Source: Rhodosorus marinus (Eukaryota > Rhodophyta > Stylonematophyceae > Stylonematales > Stylonemataceae). From it: DNA of 64,000 nucleotides. Each line of letters opens with the position of its first letter. Within the stretch, counting starts at the first letter, position 1. A program made the position numbers and the translations under genes. Under the pieces are notes generated by a model that was not told the origin of the DNA, searched no databases, and was given only the letters and a program-made list of their open reading frames with translations. Positions 48,031-58,725 of this stretch are shown piece by piece. Where the stretch lies: NCBI GenBank assembly GCA_029953675.1, contig JAMWBK010000003.1, forward strand, positions 2,480,001 to 2,544,000, read 5' to 3'.

Positions 48031-49825
48031 CTACCCGAGAAGCATCCCTCTATTGCTGCTCATCATATGGGTGAGGTCTTGAAGCTGAACGTCGGGGTTG
48101 TCCTTCCGGCTAAACCATGGGTCTCTGTGGTAAAGTAACAAGCGTCTGAGTCAGCACCCAGAAAGAAGAGTTTTGGTACCATATCTGTCAAGGAGACTCT
48201 TACGCCAACAAATTATCCGCCGATGGACGTTCGGACGGATTAACCGCAAGCATTCGTTTGACTATTGACTTCGTCTGCTCGGAAATAGTGCCCCATTCCT
48301 TGTCTGGGAAGACGGGCCCCCGCATGACTCGATGAAGAAACTCATCGTGCTGATTGCCGTAGAACGGAAACTTTCCAGATAAGGTTATGTACAAGATCAC
48401 GCCACAGGACCAAATATCCACGGCTGGCCCGTACGGGCGACTGTTGTGCACTTCTGGAGCAGCATAGTACTTGGTTCCAACGTATGATACCAGTACGTTC
48501 CGATCTTGACTGTCGTTGGGTTCCGCAAAGTTTGCTAGACCGAAATCCGTAAGTTTGATCTGTAAAAAAGCACAAAGCAGAGAAGTCAGATATTCTGGCC
48601 TTTAGCTCTCATATTCACCAGGTAGAGACGTAACTGCAACATCCTTAGTACCTTCAGTGGCCACTCCTTGTTACAGCACAAAACATTCTCTGGCTTAATA
48701 TCTCGATGTACGATGCCCTGCTTGTGTAAATAAGCGACGCCCTCCAGCATGCTCTTCATCAGTTCAGCCGCTCGTTGTTCCGAAAAATGATTCTCGCTCG
48801 CAATCCTGTCGAAAAGTTCTCCGCCGCTGACATACTCTTGCACAAAGTAGATTTTTTGAGTGTCCTCAAAAACGTCATGAGTTTTGATGATGTTTGGATG
48901 CGCAATCGACTTCAGAATCTTAACCTCGCGAATGATGTATTCCCGTTCCTTCTTGCTCGCGCCTTTCCTCACAACCTTGGCACATTTCCCAACACAGGTG
49001 CACAGAATGAGCGATATGAGAACCAAACTCGCGCCAACCGTTTTCCTTACCGGCCAGCGCATGGGAGGACCTCGCTGGAGAACACAGCTTCAATAGCACT
49101 GTACGCACGTACCTTTATCGCAACGTCGGAGTCCGTCTGCTTGTTTCGGCCAAGAAAGACCTTCCCATAAGCCCCCTGTCCTATGAGCTTGCCGGTTGTG
49201 TAAAACACTTCGATATGTCGCGCTGAGGCTCTTTTCAGAGCTTTCTCCCAGTGACGGAAATCCTCCTAAGGATAGCAAGAACCGAAGCATTATCAGCGCA
49301 TGCTCAAACAAACTTCACCTAAACATTTTTTCCACTTCATCACTTGTTCGATTTTCTACAATTGCGGATCTCTACCAAATCTAAGCCTCTATCAAAGCTA
49401 GTTCACGTTCAAGCCCAGAAAAAACTCCTGTTCAAAAGTACACGCTCTCGATTGAAGTGGACTTCATCTATTGTGCCGATGCCCCAATTCTAACCTTACA
49501 TATTTCTAAGTGCGGAACACCGACAAAGTCCACAAGGGCTTACCTTAGACTGTGCTTTAAACACTAGGTTCTTCTCAGCTTGTTTCAACTCGAACTTCAG
49601 GTCCTTTTCCCAGCATTCAACCGGACATCCCCAGATGTTCATTTCCCACTTGATATCACCTTTCTCTTCGTTGCGCATTGTTAAAACGGTGTCATTCAAT
49701 TCTAGGTACCGTTTCTGAGGTATCCGCAGAAGTCCATCCTTCGTCACCCATCCCCACATAACCTTCTCTTTCTTATCAGCGGCCGCATTCTTTGCAGATT
49801 TTTTTCCTTTCCTGGAATCCTCCAT
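48031..49825 (-). CDS. PH-domain protein kinase (CAMK-like)
   Basis: Predicted 402-aa protein from five minus-strand exons: 49825-49544, 49265-49113, 48975-48652, 48559-48204, 48124-48031. Introns are 278, 137, 92 and 79 bp, all GT-AG. Residues about 15-105 resemble a pleckstrin homology domain (GWVTKDG...KRYLELND, ending EDFRHWEKALKRA), which would bind phosphoinositides or a protein at membranes. The kinase domain (about 118-385) is complete and probably active: Gly-rich loop GQGAYGKV, VAIK Lys145, C-helix Glu162, HRDIKPEN with Asp237, DFG Asp258, and AAPE. ELFDRI and the APE-to-DIWSCG region place it in the CAMK group rather than with AGC kinases such as AKT. The last short exon supplies the DPWF end of the fold. 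No EF-hands or obvious calmodulin site. An acceptor-like site ending at 49873 lies 48 nt before the ATG. Confidence 0.9.
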
Positions 49826-50498
49826 CTCGAAGATCTCCAACCCACCCAACCCCACCTCCTCCCCTTCCCCACCTGCAAAAAAAAGAAGACGAAACAACTC
49901 TGAAATATCCCAAACCCAAAGCCGACTCTCCTCAAACCCTCAATCCATCCTAGCAACCCACAACCTCGTAAAAACCTCCCATAGACACCACATACCCCTC
50001 TTCCCACACAAATTTCCCTTTCCTCTTTCCTAACGATTTATTTACTTCCCCATCCACCTCCTCCTTCTCTACTATCCCATCCAAGCCGGACAAAGAACTG
50101 TCCTTACTAAACATCATCTCCTCCTACTCCTCTTACACCAAACCCAGCCACCCCTCCCCACCCCCTCCCTCCCCCTCCCCCAACCTCCCTTCCGCCCCCC
50201 GCTCCTCCTTTCCCTCGCCTTCCCAACTCAAGAAATCCCACCCGACCCCCCAGCCTCCCCTTCCACACCCACAACCACCCACCCGCTCAAACAACTCTCC
50301 ATCAGAAAAGATCGTCCGTTAAAATCTCACAATCCCAACGTCCTCCTTACCACCCCCTTTCCCAATTTGCTTCTCTTTCAACTATTCATCAACGAAACCG
50401 ACAATATTTATTCTTCAAACCAATACTCCGCTCAACTGAAAGAGAAATATCTAACCCCCTGCGAATTCCCCCCAAACCAAAATAGCTTGGTTTGCACA
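49826..50498. other. Pyrimidine-rich region upstream of the kinase gene
   Basis: About 500 bp strongly C/T-rich on the plus strand (49840-50390), hence G/A-rich on the kinase gene's sense strand. Probably the promoter and 5' untranslated region; no gene seen. Confidence 0.5.
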
Positions 50499-51626
50499 CC
50501 ATGAGGAAAACCCCGAAACAAGCAATGAGATGTTCTGGCACATGATTAACGTGGTCTACAATAACCATATTTACGATATAATTATAGTTAATATAGTATA
50601 AATTTCTCGTACAGAGTAAACGTTTTTCGCTAGAAATCGATGTTTCTTTGACCGGGTCCCTGATACGAGAGGGGGGCTGGTTATTAATGACAGATCTTGC
50701 AGGGGTAGACAATGTACACGAAAATAAAAACAATATTTATAAAATATTTATATTTTATAAATAGTTGTTCCGTTGTCACACACAGGGTTACCCCAGAGTA
50801 ACGTGACTTCCCCTCTCCCCCCCCGCCCCACAACCTCAAGGGTTGAGTCTGTTCTACGGGCAAATGGACGATGGGGCACAAAAATTACTGAAATATCCAT
50901 TCCTCTTCAAAAACATTGAATTTTCTTGAAATTCGATTTAACAAGGGGTTAACAAGGAATAGTCATTCCCAAAAGAGGTTCTGCCTTTTTGGGGGAATAA
51001 CTATTCAACATTTTCTTTTTTTTAGAAAATTCCTTTGCTTTTTCATAGTCGAAAATGGATTCTATCGTTTTGCTTTTCCGTAGACGAAAATGGATTCCAT
51101 TGAGAAGGAAGGAGGGGGGGGGGGACGGTGAACGAAATAGAGTTGAAATCATGCAATATCAAAAAAACTTATAAATAAACATATTCCTCGTTCTGTGATG
51201 AGATTCGGAGATTCCGTTGCTAATGAACATGAAAAACAGGGCATACATTTCCGAACATACGATTTTTGGGGGTTTGGGAGAAAGGCGGGGGGGGGGAAGG
51301 GAGCGAGAGTGAAATTAATGATGACGGTGAGATGATCTGATATGTGGATGGATGATGTCCAACCTCATCATTCCAAGCGCAGATCCCTTCAAGGTCTTGA
51401 GCGAGTCCGAATCGTCTAGGTTTGATTATTGAAGGTCTTAGAGAAAGCTGAATCATCCGTCCAGATTAAGAACAATCTCACCACTCCTTCACGTGGACTC
51501 AGATATTCATTCCATCCTGGATGGATGTGTACTTGTGTCCACAGCGGGAAGGTGGGGGAGAGGGGAGGCCCACGTTAATCATGTGCCAGAACATCTCATC
51601 GCTTGTTTTGGGGGTTTTCCTCATGG
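50499..51626. mobile_element. Candidate foldback/TIR element, about 1.1 kb
   Basis: 50499-50554 and 51570-51626 are inverted copies, about 56 bp with two mismatches and one G insertion, read from the inner end as ccacgttaatcatgtgccag. The roughly 1 kb interior has no transposase; it holds A/T-rich sequence, G runs and a tandem pair. This could be a non-autonomous element with terminal inverted repeats, or simply two inverted copies of some other repeat. I see no clear target-site duplication. Confidence 0.5.
51031..51098. repeat. 34-bp tandem pair
   Basis: Two adjacent copies of about 34 bp, sharing tgctttt, gtag/atag and cgaaaatggattc, with about six differences. They lie inside the candidate foldback element. 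Confidence 0.7.
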
Positions 51627-52438
51627 CGGGGTGATCCTGTTTTGTTTGTTTTCCCTGGCGATTGAGTTCAGGGAACTGTGATTTGATTTCGACAACAAAC
51701 GAAAAAGAAAGACGAAGGGGGGGATATCGCCTTTGATTTGCGGGGGCAAGGTCCGCTCGTCGGTCGGGGATGCAAATTGGATGATGAGCATGTCTCTTAG
51801 GAACTCCTGTTGAGGAGGGGGTTCGAACGCTGAGTCTGTGGCCGTGGTTGCAGCAGGGAAATGGATTCATGGGTTGAGCCGCCGTCTACTTGCTGATCGG
51901 CAGTGTTGTGTGCGAGGAAAAGGGGGGGTTTTAGCATTCGTCCGGTTTATGAATGTCAACGAACCCAGCTTCAAAGCGTGTAGACAGGTTAAATATTAGC
52001 TCCGGGGCGTCAATGTCCATAAAATTGGAAGGCGCTTGGGGCTGGCCTTCTTTGATCAACACATCTAGATTATGTTGCCCAGTAGCTTTAGATCCATGCC
52101 CCATTCCGCTTCGAAGAGTGAAGCCGTTGTAGGAAAAGCCGATGTTCTTCGTTTCTTGGTTACTCTTCCATGATCTGCATAGAAGAATAGATATGCGGCC
52201 ACGTAAATCAATTTTGTACAGTACCGCACTCCTGCAGCTCAAGTTTGCCCTCATCGATCCTTTCATATAGCTCGTTGGAGCCACAGACTTTCCTACTCTT
52301 CAGAGCGCCCTTGCCCTCAGCCAGACACTACATCGCCATAGAACACGACGGAAAGTCTCAAGCTGGTGCCCCTGTCAAAATCTTTTCGCTTTCTGATCAA
52401 AGCCTTCTCGCCGATCAACTGAAGGGCGACGGGCAAGC
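51627..52438 (-). other. Possible small minus-strand gene, unresolved
   Basis: A 117-codon frame (52284-51931, GTG-initiated; first ATG near 52266) lies just 3' of TAF7. An alternative reading with an intron of about 50 bp gives a protein-like tail (NELYERIDEGKLELQEC, then a Lys/Arg-rich run), but that intron is shorter than any other here. No domain is recognised in either reading. Confidence 0.25.
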
Positions 52439-53770
52439 CTAGCTGCTTGACACCCTGTCCAAATCCGCTTTATGCTTTTCGAGCAAGGTCTTCGCCTCGT
52501 CGAGCTTCGCTTGCAGCCTCCGCTTCATGATTGGATTACTCTGCTTTCCAACCTGTTCTTCGGCTTCACGGACAACCTTCTCTTGGTTCTTCACCGATAC
52601 TTGCAAGTTGACGATTTCCATTTGCTTTTGAGCTTTAGCGAGGGACGCCTCGTTCTCCTCTGCTTGAGCTTGAGCTTGCGCTGCTTCAACAGAAGGCTTA
52701 GATTCAGCCGGTTCCGGAGGGGAAGGAGCTGCTTTGGCAGGAGCTGGTTCCGCAGCAGGTCGCTGCAGTTCTGCTGCAGCGACTGGCTCCGTCAAAGCTG
52801 GCTGAGAAGGTGCCACCCTTGGACGCGATGGCGGCGGATTCTCCTTCCCGTCAGCACTGGAAGACGTGGCAGAAGCTTGCGCCGTTGACCCGAGCCGAGG
52901 CTCCTGCTTTGCTGGACCCAATGCAGGCATGGAGCTCATGGGCGCAGATTTCACTGGTTTCGCCTCCTTTTTCGGTTTCTGTGAGGCAGGCTTTTCGGCA
53001 GGAGCCTTCTCCGGAGTCAACTTCGGCTCTTTCTTCATCGGTTCTTTCTTCAACGTTTCATTCGGAGTGGGCTCAGGTTCGACCTCCTCAATTTCAACTT
53101 CTTCTGTGTGCTCGGGGACTGGCGGTGCCTCCTCAGCCTGAGAGGATGTTTATCAAGTGTCAGAAGTCCGATCATTAACAATTTTGTAAAACTCCTTCTC
53201 TGCGCATACCTTTTGAACAAATGCGATTTTCTTATCGAGGACAATCTTCAGCTGGTGCTCAACGCTCGTTACTTGCTCCTGGTTGTACGTTGGGATCAGA
53301 GGAGCGAAGCGGTGACCGGCTCCCTTCGATGCCTTCGTGAGCCCATCCTTTAGCAGCGTATGGGTAGGATGGTCATCTTCAGGATTTCGAACTAAAAGCA
53401 CCTGGAAAGAAAGCGCGGAATTCTTTCAACATGTCTGCTCGCAAACCCGCATCTAAGACTCTGCTTAGACAAGTGATTGTCAACAGCGATGCGCCCTACA
53501 TACCTGGTGAACATCCCCGCTTTTGAAGAAAGTCTTCTTATCGGCCGTCTTTTGAGTTTCGCAAATGCTTGGTAAATCCACAAGCGTCGCCGGATACTCC
53601 ACCCCATCAGAAGCGAACACAGCTTCTCGCTCACTCAGCCACTTGATAGAAAAACTCGGGACCGACTCTCCACGATTGGCGGCTTTCTCCTTCGCTTTCG
53701 AGCCTGCTGCAAACTGCAGTTTCTCCGCTAACTTAGGCGGCAAACGAAGGATAAACTGAGCCTCATTCAT
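52439..53770 (-). CDS. TFIID subunit TAF7
   Basis: Predicted 385-aa protein from exons 53770-53504, 53401-53210 and 53137-52439, with introns of 102 and 72 bp. TAF7 is a nuclear TFIID component that contacts TAF1 and restrains its acetyltransferase during RNA polymerase II initiation. The TAFII55 N-terminal domain begins at once (MNEAQFILRLPP) and carries the family block LVDLPSICETQKTADKKTF followed by KSGDVHQ. The middle is a Lys/Pro/Ala/Glu-rich disordered stretch with KKEP repeats. The end is a coiled coil (VNLQVSVKNQEKVVREAEEQ) with NPIMKRRLQAKL, matching the TAF7 C-terminal NPxL-type segment. I start at the Met immediately before the domain; upstream in-frame codons from 53944 look non-conserved. 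It is larger than minimal fungal domains but ordinary for TAF7. Confidence 0.9.
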
Positions 53771-53994
53771 CTTCACCCCGAATCCCGATACCACAGAACT
53801 AAGCAAAGCCTTTGCATTGGATAGATAGATGCAGACAAGAGCTTGGACGCATAGCAACACTTCGACGGAAAGGAGCTCCGTGCAACAAGCCCCGTCGTTG
53901 TCGTCCCCTACTCCGTAAATGAGCATCAGTCTCATCCGGGCCAACTATGGCAGCAGCCGCCATGTGCTGGCTTATGGTCGGTGTAGCTTAAACC

Positions 53995-54457
53995 TCAACG
54001 ACTACGGTGAAAAGTGTGCGAGGACAAGGAAGGCACACGCGTGTTGCGCAGACTGAAGAGGACTACACTGCCTTGGCTGGCAGTTCGTTTTGTTGGCTTT
54101 GATATGGGAGCTGCGTAATTGCCCTTTCCGCGGCTTGGCTTTTTCGGGGTTGTGCTAGGTGGTGGAGTGGAATTGCATATTATGCTATCTACGTCGGGAA
54201 CTCTTTCATGCGGGAAACTGCAAAGCTTCATTGATGTTGGCGTGGATTTGCTCGCCGGACTCGGGTGGGAGACGACCACGAACGCACATCTGGTTGACGT
54301 TGCTTCGCGTCCTATCTATATTGACTGGTTTGACTTCTATGATCAAATCGGCTCCGTACAGCGGAGCCTCTCTTGCTGTGATGCCAATCGCCCCAACGGT
54401 GCCCTGAACACGTGATCCACCGAAACTACAAGCGCTCCCAAAGCTCGGAGGGTCCAT
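53995..54457 (-). CDS. Hypothetical protein, two exons
   Basis: Predicted 130-aa protein from 54457-54288 and 54217-53995, joined by a 70-bp intron (GTGCGT...TTGCAG). Exon 1 is Gly/Ser-rich then hydrophobic (GTVGAIGITAREAPLYGADL); exon 2 is Pro/Lys/Ser-rich (STPPPSTTPKKPSRGKGNY). Without splicing, exon 1 would stop 27 codons later. No family recognised. It lies 225 bp upstream of the TAF7 start on the same strand. Confidence 0.45.
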
Positions 54458-55465
54458 GGTGCCAAACACCATGTAATTCAATACAGACGACGACCAATCT
54501 ACCAGCGCCCAAGCATTCTCAGATCAAGCCAGAAAACTTCCACCCTCATCCAAACTCAATCAAAAACATCCATGCAAAAAATAAAAAATACTATATATAC
54601 ATCCACCTCCGAGCCCACCACAAGATGGGAGCATTGAAACCAACTCCACAGAAAACATCCATGCCATGTACTGGAAAATAAAATAACTAACATAACTCAC
54701 AATCTCACTCTTTTGTTTTCCCCCCCACCTCACAGATCTCCTCTCTCCCTCCTCCCGCCGGACTCACCACCGGCACACATAGACGGAAATCCTACAGCAC
54801 ACCCCCAAAAAACCAAGTCCAATTATTTACCAAAACAAAAACAAAAAGACAGCCTGCGGAAACCTACCAAGAAAAAACAAATAATTTCATCCCCTGTACA
54901 TCTCCATTAATATAGACAGCCTGTCGGAGGGAATTTTCGTTGAAAAATTGAATTTTGTTTCACGGTTAACAAATCTTCTGGACAGACTGTCATTTTGTAC
55001 ATGTAAAATATTGAAAGTATTTTGATGGATTTGGGATACATGGCGTGGATAAGGTGGTCAATGTAGAAATATACAAAACCAAAAACTTTATGGCGAAGAG
55101 GATAGGAATTTGGTCCTTGTGACTAACTGAAGATAGTGTGACGCCTTGAGTGGAAAAGGGGGAGCTGTTTTTGGCTGAATTTGAGGTTTGGTTTCAGGAA
55201 AGGTATGATTTCAATGGTTTACCTGGTTGGGTGCATAGGTTTGACCTCTTGTTTTGTGGGTACTTTGGTTGGCGGTTGGTGGTGACGGTTGTTTTGGAGC
55301 GGGGGGGGAAGAGTCCCTGTGACGTGAAGGGAGATGCGAGCGAGGTTTGTGGGTTGAACAGCTGGGGTTTGGTTTTTTTTGTTTGTTTTTTGTGTATTTT
55401 TCAGCCCGGCGAGGTTTTTTCTGTATTTTGTGTGTGTGTGTTTGTCAAAGCTGGAAGCCGTGGGC
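54458..55465. other. Divergent promoter region
   Basis: About 1 kb between the hypothetical (-) and SEY1 (+). A/T-rich on the left, then G-rich on the plus strand near 55296-55310. A T-rich/CAG acceptor-like site ends at 55404, and a donor-like GTATGA lies at 55203, so a 5' UTR intron of SEY1 is plausible. Confidence 0.45.
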
Positions 55466-57759
55466 ATGGAGGAGGGCGGAGAAGCTCTGAGCGGTACTGA
55501 GCTTGTTCAGGTGATTTCTCATGATGGAGAGTTTCGGAAGGCAGAGCTGGAGAGGCTGCTGGGGAGCAGGGCGATGCTGTTGAATGGAGATACAGAGTAC
55601 AATGTTGTGTCTATTGTTGGTCCTCAAAGTAGTGGCAAGTCTACTGTTTTGAATGAAGGATTTGCTACGAATTTTGTCACTATGGACGCTACGGAAGGGA
55701 GGTGGGTTAAGCCAAAAGATCGAGCTGCTTCGTGGAATCCAGGCATGAATGTGGAGTGCTCATGATTCGGAATTTGAAACTGAATAGTGCGGGTTTTTCG
55801 CTCAGTCCAGATATCAGGTATGGTAGGCGCGAAAGACGCCTCGCAAGCCTCGGCGAAGACAAGTGTCGAATCGACAGAAATAGCAGCAAGATTCGTGGCC
55901 TCTTACTAAACTTTTTCTTCCGGTTGTGTTGCTGAAATGTCGTCCTTTTTCAACTTTCACAGGTCACTCAAGGCGTTTGGTCATCTGTAGTCAATGTTGA
56001 TGATAGAAAGCTGATGTTGTTCGACGTTGAAGGCTGCGATAGCTCGGAAAGAGGAGTGGAAGGATTTGTCGTTGAAAAAAAGCTTGCATTGTTCGCACTT
56101 GTTCTCTCGGATGTACTTATCATTAATTTGTGGAGTAACGACGTCGGCCGACGCACTGCATCGAACATGACGCTGCTTCGCAGCATTGTCCAGTTGCAGT
56201 ATGAACTGTTTGATTCGGACCAGGAGTTTCGAAAGCACCCGGTGAGAATCCTGTTCCTGCTGCGTGACTACGACGGACAAACACCTCAGCGCAAAGTTGA
56301 AGAGAGCTTGCAGGCTCAGCTTGTACATGTGTTTGACGGGGTTGCGAAAGAATCGTTGGATACGGACACCCGAAACGGACACGCTACAAGTCTGAGCGAC
56401 CTTGTTGAGCCGGGATTCGTTTACCTCCCACACAAAACTTTTTGCCCGGCAGAGTTCACGGCAACGGCAAGAAACCTGCGGAACTTCCTGCCGCTTCCTG
56501 ATTTCTACAGCAGGGGGATTTCCTCGAGGGACCTACCATACTTTGCGAGCGGCATCTGGAATACGATTAGGACGGATGAGAAGTTGAACCTCCCCAGCCA
56601 GAGGGAGCAGCTAGCGGTGTACAGGTGCGGACGGGCCGCGGATAACATCCGCGCTGATGGCCTTGAGGCGCTATCGAGCCTCTCGTCCGAGTTTGCTAGA
56701 GGAGAATTCAAGAACCCTTCGGTGTTCGATGCTGTTTCTGGCCTCGTGGATGAAGCTGTCTTGGAGTTCAGCTCGGAGCTCTACGGCTACGACGACGATG
56801 TTGTGGAGAACAAGGCAGGGGAATTGCTGTCCGAGCTCAGAGCCGCAGGTGCGCAGACGTTCAGAATAGGAGTAAACGAGGCGAAGACGGCGTCCTTGAG
56901 TAAGTTAAATGTAAACCTGACCAACCGGACAAGGTTGGTTGACGCCTGGCAGAATTTTGCCAGGGATGCGTCGGATATTCGAACTGAGGAAAGCAACAAA
57001 TTGCGAGCGTCAGTATCACTTGCGGGGTGCGGGACGTACGCTTCATGGCAATGCATCCTTGACGAGGAACTAGACAGGTACGATGACGAGGCTGACGTAG
57101 CCCTTGTCGTTGCTCGAGAACGAATACTCAGATCCGCCAAGGCGTACTTGGAAAAGAGGATGTTGAGTTCCGTCGAGCCTCCTCTTGAAGCGCTCATTAA
57201 CGCCGGGGAACTTGATTTATGGGAGAATGCAACAGATCTATGCAGAAGAGAGTGGGAAGTTGTTGGACCTCTTGTTGAGGACGCGCTTGTTAATATTGGC
57301 ATTGAGGAGGTCGACGACCAATTGCGCCTTATACGTGAACGGTTGAGGCTCGCGATAATTGAAAGGATCCGGTCGATGATTGGTTCAAGTGGCGTGTTCT
57401 TCCACAGGCTCATTGTCACCCTGAGGGAAGATTTACCAGAAAACTGGGCCACCAAGTCCAACTACGCAGTAATTGTAGCAGACGCTCGTACTAGAGCATT
57501 TGAGAAGCTCCTGCTGTTCGCCGTTGTCCGAATCGGAAACTTGGACGGTGGCATCCAGGCACCTGTTGAACACTTCACGGAATCCGAGCGTGAGGATCTT
57601 CTGCACGACCTTGAACGAGTAGAAACCGGACTCATTCGAAACGCCCGAGCGGAGCAGTACCAACGCAACGTACGGATCACCGAAGTCGTCGTCTCGACCG
57701 TGACCGTTCTCGGCATGGCCGTCGCCACCGCTGCCTTGGGATCCAGCCGCAGAGCTTGA
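55466..57759 (+). CDS. SEY1/RHD3-type ER-fusion GTPase
   Basis: Predicted 679-aa protein from exons 55466-55701, 55811-55817 (7 nt) and 55963-57759. SEY1/RHD3/atlastin-class dynamin-like GTPases fuse ER tubules. The G1 loop GPQSSGKST is at residues 52-60, the G2 Thr lies in YQVTQGVW (about 83), G3 is DVEG (102-105) and G4 the RD of FLLRD (182-183). The helical-bundle entry LPYFASGIWNTI...LNLPSQREQLAVYRC is typical of the family. The micro-exon restores the conserved GR-x-Q-x-T-x-G-x-W stretch; a single intron with donor GTTAAG at 55706 would also stay in frame but loses one residue of that motif. Usual SEY1 proteins exceed 750 aa and end in a two-pass membrane hairpin plus a cytosolic tail; here only one weak hydrophobic segment (VVVSTVTVLGMAVATAALG) precedes the end, so membrane anchoring is in doubt or the 3' end is incomplete. 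Confidence 0.9.
55811..55817 (+). other. Predicted 7-nt micro-exon of SEY1
   Basis: ATATCAG, flanked by an acceptor (GCTCAGTCCAG) and a donor (GTATGG). With the two carried bases AG from exon 1 it encodes Arg-Tyr-Gln and puts exon 3 in frame. The flanking introns are 109 and 145 bp. Confidence 0.7.
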
Positions 57760-58584
57760 TAAGAAAATTACCGCACTTTGAATGCACACCCTTACGTTAA
57801 AAATGAAAATGGAGGAAAAATTTCCTAGGTGATGACCCACGTGAGCGGTTGGTGGTGTGATCTTGCGACCAGCTCCACAGGCAAGCAGGCTCTGAATAGG
57901 CTGACACCTCCCAATTACGCTAGATGAAAGATCAATCAATCACTAAGTCAGTCAACACGCGCCAGAAAATCTCGCGCAAAAGTAATTCCCGCGAAATCCA
58001 CACAATAATAGCTTCTACCCCCCGGTCTCTTTTCCCTCAGCGACACAATATTGTTCAATACATAATAAAAATAAAAGGGGTGCAAAAAATTGACGTCTTG
58101 TTACCTCCCCTAAACTATTCAGTGCGGGATAGGGGAAAGACCAAATGCGGCGGAAAGAATGTGGAGCCAAGAAACCACAAGGACATTTTTTTGTTCATAA
58201 GGGAAAGTATAGATATTTTTAAGGGGTGGGTTTTCTTGCACAGGTCCATCAGATTCTTCTTTTTTCTTAGTCTTTGGGGAATATCCGGAGAAAAGTTTTA
58301 CGGGGGGGGAAGATCAAACGAGTGAAACGGGGATTTTGTTGCTTGGGCAGCAAATGTTGAAAAATGGATTTCCGTGATTGTTTTTAGGGGAATTTGGGTA
58401 AAACCCGGGTTTTTACTTGCGGGTTGCGGTGGTTGGTGAGGAGGTTCGTAGAGAGTGCGGGTGAAGACCCACTTAACTATTTGGCAGACAGGATCTTTGT
58501 TCCCCTTTGTTTGTTTCTTGGCGCGAGTGGACCAAGGAGGAAAATTTTTTTCTTTTTCCGTCGGTTGTGTTTGAGTTGGGTCTG
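57760..58584. other. Intergenic, no supportable gene
   Basis: Between SEY1 and the E2F gene, both plus strand. G-rich on the plus strand near 58300-58320 and 58425-58445; otherwise short frames only. Confidence 0.5.
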
Positions 58585-58592
58585 TATATATA
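58585..58592 (+). promoter_or_regulatory. TATA-like box upstream of the E2F gene
   Basis: TATATATA, 134 bp before the E2F start codon. A start site about 30 bp downstream would leave a short leader. A GTAAGT at 58600 with the acceptor-like site at 58704 could instead mark a 5' UTR intron; both cannot easily hold. Confidence 0.35.
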
Positions 58593-58725
58593 GGGGAATG
58601 TAAGTTGGTATCCCGTATCGATTGAGGGTTGTGTCAGTGTTGATATCGTTCGCAAAAGGACAAAACCAGCGTCTTTTTCTGCTCCTTTTTTTGGTTGGTT
58701 TTAGGCTCTCTTTGTTTTTGGAAGG

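Noticed and set aside
55706-55962. Single SEY1 intron with donor GTTAAG
   Set aside because: It stays in frame but uses a poor donor and leaves the conserved motif one residue short; the micro-exon model fits better, though it is not proven.
56787-57461. 224-codon minus-strand frame opposite SEY1
   Set aside because: Shadow of the SEY1 coding exon, Ser/Arg-rich as expected from antisense translation.
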